From Niastella populi (lineage in GTDB: Bacteria > Bacteroidota > Bacteroidia > Chitinophagales > Chitinophagaceae): a stretch of 64,000 nucleotides of DNA. A program made the translations under genes and the position numbers. Each line of letters starts with the position of its first letter. The stretch's first letter is position 1. The stretch covers positions 124,001 through 188,000 of the forward strand of contig NZ_LWBP01000089.1 in NCBI RefSeq assembly GCF_002078015.1, written 5' to 3'. Below are positions 35,552-44,060 of this stretch, piece by piece. The notes under the pieces are model-generated. The model had not been told where the DNA came from, did not search any database, and was given only the letters and a program-made list of their open reading frames with translations.

Positions 35552-38266
35552 ATGAAGGCAAGAGCAGTAAGCTGCATTTTTATTGTTCTATGTTTATTTA
35601 ATAAAGCGTATAGCCAATCTTCCTGTCCGCCTAATCTTGATTTTGAATCAGGTACCTTCGAACATTGGGAATGTTTTGTTGGAACTACCGATACCATCGG
35701 CGGAAAAAACAGGATGTTGCTCTCTCCTTCGGAACCCGCTCCGGGACGACACGAAATTATCACCGCAGCATCACTGCCCGAATTGGATAATTATGGCAGA
35801 TTTCCGAGGCTTTGTCCGTACGGCGGAAACTACTCCGTTAAACTGGGTAATGAACAAACCGGCGCGCAGGCCGAAGGCATTTCTTATACATTCGTAGTAC
35901 CAACAACTGTCGATACATTCACTTTCACTTATTTCTATGCGGTAGTTTTTGAAGATCCGCAACACGATCTGCCTGAACAGCCGCGGTTCTTTGTAACGGC
36001 CTACGATGTGGAAACCGGAAATTTGATCAACTGTGCATCCTTCGACTATGTTTCCACCGCAAACCTTCCCGGTTTCAAAAATTCATCCGTAGGTTCTTCG
36101 GTGCTGTATAAAGACTGGACGCCCACATCGCTGCAGTTTGCGGGCCTCGGCGGCCATAAGGTGCGACTGGAATTTCGTACTGCTGATTGTACCCGTACCG
36201 GTCACTTTGGATATGCCTATCTGGATATTGCCAGCGCCTGCTCGAACATTCTTGCAACCGCACCCTATTGTATAGAAACGAATTCGCTCATTCTCGATGC
36301 GCCTTTTGGTTTTCAATCCTATACCTGGTACAATTCCGATTTTACAACGATCATAGGCACAGGGCAATCGATGAATATCAGTCCGCCCCCTGCCACCCAG
36401 GGAGTATTTTATGTCGATGTAGTGCCCTACCCCGGTTTTGGCTGCCGCGATACGTTACAGGCATTTGTAAAACCAATGCCGGTGCCCGATACGCCCGACT
36501 TTAAATCACCGGTAAAACTTTGCCAGTTCGATGCCGCAAATCCATTAACGGCAAAGCCGTTGCCAAGCCATACATTGTTATGGTATACTACAGCTACCGG
36601 CGGTACGGGAACATTTGATGGGCCTGTGCCCTCCACCGCCCAGGCTGGCTCAACGAAGTACTGGGTTTCGCAGAAAGCATTATTTGGTTGCGAAGGATTC
36701 AGGCGGGAGCTTACGGTAACTGTAATTCCCACTCCCCTGGCTTCTTTTAATATCAATAAAATAAGACAATGCCAGGTAGGTAACAGTTTTACTTTTTCAA
36801 GCACTTCAACCAATTTGCTCAACCCCACATACACCTGGGAATATGGTAACGGACAAAACTTTAACTCGGCTAATCCAATAAATACATACAGTTTCCCGGG
36901 CGGCGGTACTTTTTATGTAAAGCTGAAAGCAACAAATGATAATTCCTGTTCGGCAACACAAACACAAACCGTAACGGTGATACCCAAACCGGTGGCGAAG
37001 TTTGACTACCCCATACCGGTTTGTGAAAACAAAACCACCATTTCACTCACCGACCGTTCCTCCGTTCCTATGGGTATTGCCGGCATCAACAAATGGTGGT
37101 GGAATGTCAATGGAAATATTTATACAAGCCAAACCGCGCCCTCATCCATAGCACCGGCGGCCGGACAATACCCCGTAAAACTGGTCGTTTCAACAATAGA
37201 GGGCTGCCAGTCAGATACGAACACCACCATTTTACAGGTTCGCCACAACCCCGCTGTCGCATTTGGGATCGGCGACCTCCTGTGCAATAACGAGCTTATC
37301 CGTTTTACCGACCAGTCGTTCTTTCCACCCGCCGCAACCGGCGAAATAGTAACAAAATGGTACTGGTCGTTCGACAACGGCATGATGAATTCCATTGAAA
37401 AAAATCCGCGCAGCATGTTCACCGCCGGCGTTCACCATGCAAAGCTGATTACTGAAAGCGCCTACGGCTGCAAAAGCGAACCACTCGAAAAAAGCTTCGA
37501 TATCTGGCCCAAGCCAATCGTACAGCTCGGGATCAGCGATTCCTGTATCCATCTTCCCGTTACCTACACTGCAACCGATCAGTTGGGTAATGTGGTCAGT
37601 TACAACTGGTATTTTATCGATATGATCAGGAAAGGGCCTACTTATTCCTCCATTACAAAAACACATAACCGTGAAGGAAAACGGCCGTTTACTTTGATCA
37701 CATATACCGACAAAGGGTGCAAAGACACTATTTATCGTCCGTTCGCTATTTATGAGAACAAATCATTTGCAGGTTACGATACGCTGGCTGCATTCAATCA
37801 ACCGGTTCAGCTCGATGCAAGAGGGGAACCCGGTATGCAGTACAACTGGACTCCTTCCGTTGGGTTGAACCGTACAGATATTGAAAAGCCGGTTGCCACC
37901 TACGACCGCGACCAGCTTTATCATTTGTATACGGTGTCGCCGCAGGGCTGTGAAAAACATACGCAGATCTTTATCAAACGATGGGCAGGTCCCGAACTTT
38001 TTGTACCCAGTGCGTTCACACCCGATAATGACGGCGTAAATGATAAATTGAAGGTAAAACCTACCGGGTATATGTCGTTCGGTTTCTTTGCGGTGTATAA
38101 TCGCTGGGGACAACTGGTATTCCGTACCACCAATTTCAATGAAGGTTGGGATGGAAAGCTCAACGGCAAAGATGCGGAGCCAGGCACCTATGTATACGTT
38201 GTACAGGCAGTGGATTACCACGGGCAACCGTTACACAGAAAGGGAACGGTGATCCTGTTGAGATAA
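35552..38266 (+). CDS. Large T9SS type B secreted protein with PKD-like domains
   Basis: 904 residues from the ATG at 35552 (MKARAVSCIFIV signal peptide, cleavage after AYSQ). The N-terminal 220 residues form a MAM/jelly-roll-like domain (NLDFESGTFEHWECF). Then come Ig-like or PKD-like beta-domains (TYTWEYGNGQNFNSANPINTY is a PKD pattern). The end is a type B T9SS domain: LFVPSAFTPDNDGVNDKL, YNRWGQLVFRTTNFNEGWDGK, then GTYVYVV, the gliding-motility C-terminal type. Such proteins are exported by the type IX system and are often adhesins or surface structural proteins. No catalytic domain is recognised. It is followed by array H. Confidence 0.85.
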   Translation: MKARAVSCIFIVLCLFNKAYSQSSCPPNLDFESGTFEHWECFVGTTDTIGGKNRMLLSPSEPAPGRHEIITAASLPELDNYGRFPRLCPYGGNYSVKLGNEQTGAQAEGISYTFVVPTTVDTFTFTYFYAVVFEDPQHDLPEQPRFFVTAYDVETGNLINCASFDYVSTANLPGFKNSSVGSSVLYKDWTPTSLQFAGLGGHKVRLEFRTADCTRTGHFGYAYLDIASACSNILATAPYCIETNSLILDAPFGFQSYTWYNSDFTTIIGTGQSMNISPPPATQGVFYVDVVPYPGFGCRDTLQAFVKPMPVPDTPDFKSPVKLCQFDAANPLTAKPLPSHTLLWYTTATGGTGTFDGPVPSTAQAGSTKYWVSQKALFGCEGFRRELTVTVIPTPLASFNINKIRQCQVGNSFTFSSTSTNLLNPTYTWEYGNGQNFNSANPINTYSFPGGGTFYVKLKATNDNSCSATQTQTVTVIPKPVAKFDYPIPVCENKTTISLTDRSSVPMGIAGINKWWWNVNGNIYTSQTAPSSIAPAAGQYPVKLVVSTIEGCQSDTNTTILQVRHNPAVAFGIGDLLCNNELIRFTDQSFFPPAATGEIVTKWYWSFDNGMMNSIEKNPRSMFTAGVHHAKLITESAYGCKSEPLEKSFDIWPKPIVQLGISDSCIHLPVTYTATDQLGNVVSYNWYFIDMIRKGPTYSSITKTHNREGKRPFTLITYTDKGCKDTIYRPFAIYENKSFAGYDTLAAFNQPVQLDARGEPGMQYNWTPSVGLNRTDIEKPVATYDRDQLYHLYTVSPQGCEKHTQIFIKRWAGPELFVPSAFTPDNDGVNDKLKVKPTGYMSFGFFAVYNRWGQLVFRTTNFNEGWDGKLNGKDAEPGTYVYVVQAVDYHGQPLHRKGTVILLR

Positions 38267-38336
38267 AGACAGTTACAGGTTTCAGCGCTTGCCCCGCTCC
38301 TAACCCCTCAACCCCGACTTCACCGGGGCAGGTTAA

Positions 38337-38424
38337 GTCAACTCCTCAACCAGTCAACTCCTCAACCAGTCAACTCGTCAACCAGTTAACTCGTCAACCC
38401 GTTAACTCGTCAACTAGTTAACTT
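38337..38424. repeat. Eleven-unit octamer array (array H)
   Basis: Eleven 8-bp units of the form SYYAACYN (GTCAACTC, CTCAACCA, GTTAACTC and similar) follow each other with no spacing error, 70 bases after the T9SS type B stop codon. A short CCCCG/CGGGG hairpin (38312-38328) lies just before. The array ends 34 bases before the next start codon. Confidence 0.85.
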
Positions 38425-38458
38425 TTCCTATATTCGTTACAATTTGAAGCAAGTTAAT

Positions 38459-39214
38459 ATGAAAGTAATTGCATTATTTATTTCGGTATTCATTACCGTC
38501 GCCGGCTACGCGCAAAACAGCCTCAACAATTATAAGTATGTGCTGGTGCCCGAAAAGTTCGAGATCTTTAAAACGGAGAACCAGTATGGGTTGAATACGT
38601 TGACGAAGATGTTGCTTGAAGACAAAGGATTTACCGTGTTTATGGCCAATGAGGAACTGCCCCCGCAACTGGCTGCCAACAAGTGCAACGCGCTTAAAGC
38701 CGATCTGGTTGACAAAAAAGGATTTTTCGTTACCACGGTTACGCTTGTGTTGAAAGACTGCCAGGGCAATATCGTCTTTAAAGGCAAAGATGGCAAAAGC
38801 CGCGAGAAGGAATGGCAGGCGGCCTATGATGAAGCGTTGAGAGACTCATACACCGCATTGAAAAGCGCGCCATATAGTTACGACAGTACGGCACTACAAC
38901 AACAGGTGGCTGTGGCGCAACAGCAGCCAACGCAGCAGGTTCAAACAACAGCGCCCGCTCCTGCCGCCCAGCCCCAGGCTACATTGGCCGACATCACCGG
39001 CATGTTGTATGCACAGGCCACAGCCAATGGTTACCAGCTCATAGATACCGCTCCCAAAAAAGTACTCACACTGCTCAAAACATCATTACCCGATCAGTAC
39101 ATCGCTGAAGGCGGCCCGGCCGGCGGTATTGTGTTTAAGAAAAATGAAGAGTGGATCTTCGAGTATTATAAAGACAACAAACTGGTTTCGCAGAAACTTA
39201 ACATCAAGTTTTAA
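38459..39214 (+). CDS. Exported protein of unknown function (251 aa)
   Basis: 251 residues from the ATG at 38459, chosen because a clean signal peptide follows (MKVIALFISVFITVAGYAQ); a TTG 15 bases earlier is less likely. The mature part starts NNYKYVLVPEKFEIFKTENQYGLNTLTKMLLEDKGF and contains KADLVDKKGFFVTTVTLVLKDCQGN, a pattern I associate with conserved Bacteroidota periplasmic proteins of unknown role. A Gln/Pro/Ala-rich linker (about 150-185) separates a second small domain. It lies 14 bases upstream of a small lipoprotein on the same strand and likely shares its transcript. Confidence 0.75.
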   Translation: MKVIALFISVFITVAGYAQNSLNNYKYVLVPEKFEIFKTENQYGLNTLTKMLLEDKGFTVFMANEELPPQLAANKCNALKADLVDKKGFFVTTVTLVLKDCQGNIVFKGKDGKSREKEWQAAYDEALRDSYTALKSAPYSYDSTALQQQVAVAQQQPTQQVQTTAPAPAAQPQATLADITGMLYAQATANGYQLIDTAPKKVLTLLKTSLPDQYIAEGGPAGGIVFKKNEEWIFEYYKDNKLVSQKLNIKF

Positions 39215-39228
39215 TTTTGATAGTAAAT

Positions 39229-39693
39229 ATGAAAACTGCAAGTATTTGCATGGCGCTGGCCTTACTGGCAGCGTGTAACTCACAACCTGCAGAAACGAAA
39301 GAACAGGCAGGCAGGCCGCAGGCAACAGATCCCAAAACGAACCCGGCCACAGCCTGTTATCGGTATGCAAACCAGGGCGACACCGTAACGCTTAACCTGA
39401 TCCACGTCAATGATGATGTAACCACCGGCACATTGATGTACCGGTTGAAAGAGAAAGATGCCAACACAGGCACCCTGCAGGGTTCCGTGAAAGGCGATCT
39501 GTTTGTAGGCAATTACACGTTTACATCAGAAGGCACATTATCGACCCGGCAGGTAGCGTTTAAAAAAACCGGCAATGCGTTTATTGAAGGTTATGGCGAA
39601 AGCATTGAAGAGAACGGCGCCATGAAATTTAAAAACATTGATTCACTGAATTTTGGTTCGTCAATAATACTGGAAAAAGTGGCGTGTAATTGA
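39229..39693 (+). CDS. Small lipoprotein, hypothetical
   Basis: 154 residues from the ATG at 39229 (an ATG at 39217 adds four residues). The signal peptide ends in the lipobox ALLAAC. After a flexible stretch rich in Gln and Glu come beta-strands (CYRYANQGDTVTLNLIHVNDDVTTGTLMYRL and the closing SIILEKVAC). The two Cys, near the start of the domain and at the very end, could form a disulfide. The pattern is of a small barrel lipoprotein found widely in this phylum without known function. A strong terminator follows. Confidence 0.7.
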   Translation: MKTASICMALALLAACNSQPAETKEQAGRPQATDPKTNPATACYRYANQGDTVTLNLIHVNDDVTTGTLMYRLKEKDANTGTLQGSVKGDLFVGNYTFTSEGTLSTRQVAFKKTGNAFIEGYGESIEENGAMKFKNIDSLNFGSSIILEKVACN

Positions 39694-39713
39694 TGTAACA
39701 CCATTCATAATCG

Positions 39714-39748
39714 AAAACATCCCGGTGCGCACCGGGATGTTTTGTTTT
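39714..39748 (+). terminator. Intrinsic terminator
   Basis: A 13-bp stem (39714-39726 with 39731-39743) around GCGC, followed by TTTTGTTTTT-type sequence; closes the two-gene exported-protein unit. Confidence 0.92.
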
Positions 39749-39966
39749 TAACCATGATTAACAACAAAATTTACAGGCAGTGGCATCTGTGGCGGGAACA
39801 TATGCCCCGGCCTGGCAGGTATTTATATTTATTATTACCGTTAAATAACGGTAAATTACAACAGTTAAGTTTTGTATTTTTAGAAGAATACGGTTAAGAA
39901 TTTTTGATTAGCAGCATTCTAAAACTGCCGGTAACGGATACCGGAGCCTAAACTCCTGTTTTTAGT

Positions 39967-40584
39967 ATGCATGTAACCGATCAAATTGACATTCTTATTG
40001 TAGAAGATAATCCTGCCGACGTTTTCGTTCTCAAGAAAATGCTCAACGCTTCTGCACTGCTTTACCTCGAACATGCCAAAACCCATATTGAAGTAAGGGA
40101 TGAAATGATTGCCAAAAGCCTCGCCGTAATAACACTCGCGGTTGAAGAGATCAGGAAATTATCGCGCCAGCTGATCGTCAGCGATGTTATGGATATCGGG
40201 TTGAAAAAAGCCATCAGGGAAATGATCGCTAACATCCAGCTGGTAAAAAAGATCGATATCTCTTTGAGCATGGAAAACTTTCCTGAAAAGAAGCTCGACG
40301 AAAATATAAAGATCGCCGTTTACAGGATCATACAGGAACAATTGACGAATATCTTAAAACACGCCGCCGCCAGCTCGGTGCTGTTATTACTTCACAAAGA
40401 GGGCAAACTGGTTACCCTGGAAAGTACCGACAATGGAATAGGTTTTGACCCAACGCAGCACAGAAAAGGCGTTGGTATTACCAATATTACCAGCAGGGCC
40501 AGTCTTTTTGATGGTGAAGTTACCATTGATTCGGCGCCCGGTAAAGGCTGCAAACTGAAAGTGACCCTGCAAACAAAAAACTAA
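39967..40584 (+). CDS. Chimeric receiver-start / histidine kinase ATPase protein
   Basis: 205 residues. The first 27 (IDILIVEDNPADVFVLKKML) are the start of a response-regulator receiver domain. At about residue 28 the sequence changes to the ASALLYLEHAKTHIEVR region that in HisKA_3-type kinases follows the phosphorylated His helix. The rest is a full HATPase_c domain with N-box (IIQEQLTNILKHA), G1 (DNGIGFDP) and G2 (GVGITNI). The receiver Asp and the phospho-acceptor His are both missing, as if an internal in-frame deletion fused two ends of a longer hybrid or of neighbouring genes. It may be a remnant or an ATPase acting in trans. It is followed closely by another kinase gene. Confidence 0.7.
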   Translation: MHVTDQIDILIVEDNPADVFVLKKMLNASALLYLEHAKTHIEVRDEMIAKSLAVITLAVEEIRKLSRQLIVSDVMDIGLKKAIREMIANIQLVKKIDISLSMENFPEKKLDENIKIAVYRIIQEQLTNILKHAAASSVLLLLHKEGKLVTLESTDNGIGFDPTQHRKGVGITNITSRASLFDGEVTIDSAPGKGCKLKVTLQTKN

Positions 40585-40589
40585 TACCC

Positions 40590-40844
40590 ATGTGGTCATC
40601 CATACTTCAATATGCCAACGATGCCATTTTTGCCATCGATCTTTCGGGCAGGATCATGAAATGCAATGCGAGCACCGAAAAATTTTACGACTATCAGCCG
40701 GAAGAACTGCTGGGTAATCAATATGAAATGCTACTGCCCGATATAAGGCAGAAAGAGTTTGAAAGCATCAGGGACAACCTGCTGTTTGGCGAACAATCGA
40801 TGCCCTTCGAAACTGAAAGGCTCACAAAAAAAAGAACATCATAA
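40590..40844 (+). pseudogene. PAS-domain 5' fragment of a frameshifted sensor kinase
   Basis: 84 residues of a typical PAS domain (ILQYANDAIFAIDLSGRIMKCNASTEKFYDYQPEELLGN). The frame is lost at a run of eight A (40826-40833). Read one frame over from 40835, the sequence continues as NIIKISASYSAIKDDAGRIIGISVIERK, the usual end of the same PAS domain, and joins without a stop to the kinase gene starting at 40922. Nine A would restore one 1832-base gene. Confidence 0.8.
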
Positions 40845-40921
40845 AAATATCGGCCTCCTACTCTGCCATTAAGGACGATGCGGGAAGGATCATTGGCATT
40901 TCAGTTATCGAACGAAAAATA

Positions 40922-42421
40922 ATGACCCGCAGGTCGATGGAAAGCAAAGCCCAGGCTTTATTGGAAACCGCTCCTGACGCCATGGTCATCGTGAACAGTT
41001 TTGGCCAGATCATTCTCATCAATGCACAAACGGAGAAACTTTTCGGCTATGAGAAAAACGAACTGCTGGGACAGAATGTGGAAATATTGATCCCCGACCG
41101 CTTCGCCAGCAAACACAACGCCCACCGGAAGAACTTTTTTTCCAATGCCAAAACCAGAACGATGGGTGAAGGCCAGGAACTTTTCGGAAAACATAAATCA
41201 GGGCTTGAATTCCCGGTTGAGATCAGTTTGAGCCCGCTCGAAACCGAGGAAGGCGTGCTGGTATCTGCAGCGATAAGGGATATCTCAAAAAGAAAAAAAG
41301 CGGAAGAAAAGTTCAGGAACCTGCTCGAATCGGCCCCGGATGCCATCATCATTGTAAATGAAACCGGTACTATTCAACTGGTAAATGCACAAACCGAAAA
41401 AATGTTCGGGTATAACCGCACGGAAATGATCGGTAATAAAATAGAACTGCTTATGCCGGGCCGTTACGATTCAATTCACCAGGCACACCGCATCAATTAT
41501 TTTAAAACGCCGAAAGTGCGTCAAATGGGCGAAGGTTTCGACCTGCTGGGAAAAGATAAGAACGGCAAAGAATTCCCCGTAGAAATAAGCCTGAGCCCGC
41601 TCGAAACCGAGGATGGACTGCTGGTATCCGCCGCCATCAGGGATATCTCTGAAAAAAAGAAACTCGAAAACCAGATCAGGGAAATAAACATCAACCTCGA
41701 AAGAAAAGTTAAACAAAGGACCGCAGAACTGGAAACAAAAAATAAAGAACTGGAGCAGTTCGCCTATGTGGCCTCGCACGACCTGCAGGAGCCGCTGAGG
41801 ACCACCTCCAGCTTTGTAGGCTTTCTGCAGGAAGAATACTATGGAAAACTTGACGAGAACGCCAATAGCTACCTGAACTATATTACCCAGGCAACCGAGC
41901 GAATGCAAACGCTGATCAAAGACCTGCTCGATTATTCGCGCATCGGCCGTAAAACCATCTTGCAGGAGGTAGATTGTAACGAGGTCCTGTCGAATGTAAT
42001 GGCCGACCTGAGCAGCGCCATAGAGGCAACGAACGCGAAGATCTCGGTGAAAGAACCATTGCCTGTAGTAAAAGGGTATGCCACCGAGTTAAAGCAGCTC
42101 TTTCAAAACCTCATCAGCAATTCCATTAAATTCCACAAGGAAAACCTGGCGCCGGAAATAACCATCAGCAGCAAAAAGCTCCCCGACGCCTGGGAATTTT
42201 CCGTCCACGACAACGGCATAGGCATCGACAAACAGCACCACGAACGGATCTTTATCATATTTCAAAGGCTGCACAACAGAATGGAGTATGAAGGGTCGGG
42301 CATCGGGTTATCGCATTGCAAAAAGATCGTTGAACTTCATGGCGGAAAATTATGGGTCGATTCACAACCCGGCCAGGGAAGCAATTTTCAATTTACCCTC
42401 AATAAAATGGAAATGGAATGA
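40922..42421 (+). CDS. PAS-PAS sensor histidine kinase (3' part of frameshifted gene)
   Basis: 499 residues from the ATG at 40922. Two near-duplicate PAS domains lie at about 10-125 and 130-250 (each with the pattern SAPDA-I-IVN-G-I-LVNAQTEK-FGY and FPVEISLSPLE). A coiled-coil linker follows. The HisKA domain has the phosphorylated His at residue 286 in YVASHDLQEPLR. The HATPase_c domain closes it (NLISNSIKFH, HDNGIGIDKQ, GSGIGLSHCKKIVELHGG). No membrane segment is seen, so it is a cytoplasmic sensor. The stop codon overlaps the next start (ATGA), coupling it to the CheY-like regulator. If the poly-A frameshift is real, translation may begin here. Confidence 0.88.
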   Translation: MTRRSMESKAQALLETAPDAMVIVNSFGQIILINAQTEKLFGYEKNELLGQNVEILIPDRFASKHNAHRKNFFSNAKTRTMGEGQELFGKHKSGLEFPVEISLSPLETEEGVLVSAAIRDISKRKKAEEKFRNLLESAPDAIIIVNETGTIQLVNAQTEKMFGYNRTEMIGNKIELLMPGRYDSIHQAHRINYFKTPKVRQMGEGFDLLGKDKNGKEFPVEISLSPLETEDGLLVSAAIRDISEKKKLENQIREININLERKVKQRTAELETKNKELEQFAYVASHDLQEPLRTTSSFVGFLQEEYYGKLDENANSYLNYITQATERMQTLIKDLLDYSRIGRKTILQEVDCNEVLSNVMADLSSAIEATNAKISVKEPLPVVKGYATELKQLFQNLISNSIKFHKENLAPEITISSKKLPDAWEFSVHDNGIGIDKQHHERIFIIFQRLHNRMEYEGSGIGLSHCKKIVELHGGKLWVDSQPGQGSNFQFTLNKMEME

Positions 42422-42825
42422 AAAAAATAAAAAACGTTTTACTGATCGATGATGATGAACCAACGAACTTTATCAATAAAAAGATCATTGAGTCTTCAGA
42501 ACTGGTCGAATACATTCACATTGCGCAAAGCGGCCAGGAAGCATTGAACTTCCTCAGCCGACGGAGCGAACAAAACGGACCGCACCCGTTGCCCGATCTT
42601 ATTTTTCTCGACATAAACATGCCGGCCATGGACGGCTGGGAGTTTCTCGATCGCTATAAAGATCTTACAAACGGGAAAAAGGACAGCATCATAATCGTAA
42701 TGCTCACTACCTCTCTCAACCACGACGATGTAGTGAAAGCCAGGGAATTGAAGGAGGTAAATGCATTCAGGAATAAACCCCTTACCAGGCAATTGATAGG
42801 CGAAATAGCTGCGGAATATTTTTAG
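42418..42825 (+). CDS. Single-domain CheY-like response regulator
   Basis: 135 residues forming one receiver domain and nothing else. The acidic pocket is DDDE (about 11-14), the phosphorylated Asp is D65 in LIFLDINMPAMDGWEF, followed by the switch Thr in VMLTTS and Lys in RNKPL. It has no DNA-binding domain, so its output must be through a protein partner or phosphorelay. The start overlaps the stop of the kinase gene by four bases; the pair form a unit. Confidence 0.92.
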   Translation: MKKIKNVLLIDDDEPTNFINKKIIESSELVEYIHIAQSGQEALNFLSRRSEQNGPHPLPDLIFLDINMPAMDGWEFLDRYKDLTNGKKDSIIIVMLTTSLNHDDVVKARELKEVNAFRNKPLTRQLIGEIAAEYF

Positions 42826-42855
42826 GGCTCCTTCGGTCTGAAAAATGCATACTGT

Positions 42856-43851
42856 TTACTTCAACGCCTTTTTAGATACCCCCTCAAAAGTTATTTTCAC
42901 CGGTTTGATGAACCCCTTTTCATCAAACTCCATTTTATCTATACAGGTTACCCGGTGATTGCCATCGGTTTCGCCCAAAGGCCGGCGGTGGTATACAATA
43001 TACCATTCGTTGCCGCCGGGAAACTGCAGCACCGAGTGGTGACCGGCGCCTGTAGCCACGGCCGCATCCTGCTGCAGAACGGTGCCTATCCGTTCAAACG
43101 GGCCAAACGGCGAATCGCCAATGGCATAGGCCACGCGATAATCAGGCCCCGTCCAGCCGCCCTCGCTCCACATAAAGTAATATTTGTTGTTGCGGATAAA
43201 CATAATAGGACCTTCCACATAACCTTTCGGCGTAATCTCGCGGAAGGTGTTGCCGTCTTCAAAAGGAATGAAACCCGTAAAATCATTTTTCAGCCTGGTG
43301 ATATTGCAACGGCCCCAGCCGCCATAGATCATGTAATACTGCCCGTCTTTATCGAGGAACACAAACTGATCGATGGGTTGCGCCTTGTTCACTATTTTAT
43401 CGAGCAATGGTTTACCAAGGTAATCTTTAAACGGTCCCTCCGGTTTATCGGCAACCGCCACACCAATACCGCCCGGCTGTTGTTCGTTTTGAATATCATT
43501 GGCAGCGAAGAACAAAAAGTACTTTCCGTCTTTATGTACGATGGCCGGGGCCCACATGGCCCGCTTCGCCCATTTGATGGCCGCGGTGTCTATTATGCGT
43601 GCATGTTTGTTCCAGTTTACCAGGTCTTTTGAGGAAAATGCATCCATAAACACCTGTTGGTTATACGGGGCCGAATAAGTTGGAAAGATCCAGTACCGGT
43701 TATCGAAAATAGCGCCCTCCGGATCGGCATACCAGCCGGGAAAAACCGGGTTGCCCGATGTTTGTTTACCTGCGGTTTGCTGCCCCGCTTTTGGCGAACA
43801 GCCGCCTATAACCGCCGTTAAAAACAAGGAAGTATATAATAGCTTTTTCAT
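42856..43851 (-). CDS. GH43 family glycosidase lipoprotein
   Basis: 331 residues from the ATG at 43851 (two more ATGs lie 6 and 9 bases upstream). The signal peptide ends in a lipobox (AVIGGC). The five-bladed propeller of GH43 is seen with the three catalytic acids: Asp in PGWYADPEGAIFDNRYW, Asp in PIDQFVFLDKDGQYYMIYGG and Glu in GYVEGPIMFIRNNKYYFMWS. HHSVLQFPGGNEWYIVYHRRP is also typical. Family members cut arabinan, xylan side chains or related beta-xyloside and alpha-arabinoside links. No SusC/SusD lies next to it, so it is a stand-alone enzyme. Confidence 0.9.
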   Translation of the reverse strand: MKKLLYTSLFLTAVIGGCSPKAGQQTAGKQTSGNPVFPGWYADPEGAIFDNRYWIFPTYSAPYNQQVFMDAFSSKDLVNWNKHARIIDTAAIKWAKRAMWAPAIVHKDGKYFLFFAANDIQNEQQPGGIGVAVADKPEGPFKDYLGKPLLDKIVNKAQPIDQFVFLDKDGQYYMIYGGWGRCNITRLKNDFTGFIPFEDGNTFREITPKGYVEGPIMFIRNNKYYFMWSEGGWTGPDYRVAYAIGDSPFGPFERIGTVLQQDAAVATGAGHHSVLQFPGGNEWYIVYHRRPLGETDGNHRVTCIDKMEFDEKGFIKPVKITFEGVSKKALK

Positions 43852-44060
43852 AACCATCATTTTTTTATAATATTAACAGGCCGGTAAAGATAAAGCTATA
43901 CCTGTTCAGCAAACCGCCCCGTACATTTTTTGCACCGGATGGCGGTTTCGGCCATCGTATGCAGAAAAGTAACTGTTTTGCCTTCTAATACAAATGCAAT
44001 AATTTGCGAAACTGTTTCCTGCCAAAGAAGCGCTGACAAAAACAGGATGCTGACAATTAC

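Noticed and set aside
5033-38424. CRISPR arrays
   Set aside because: Units are 7-9 bp, contiguous and degenerate, with no spacers and no cas genes.
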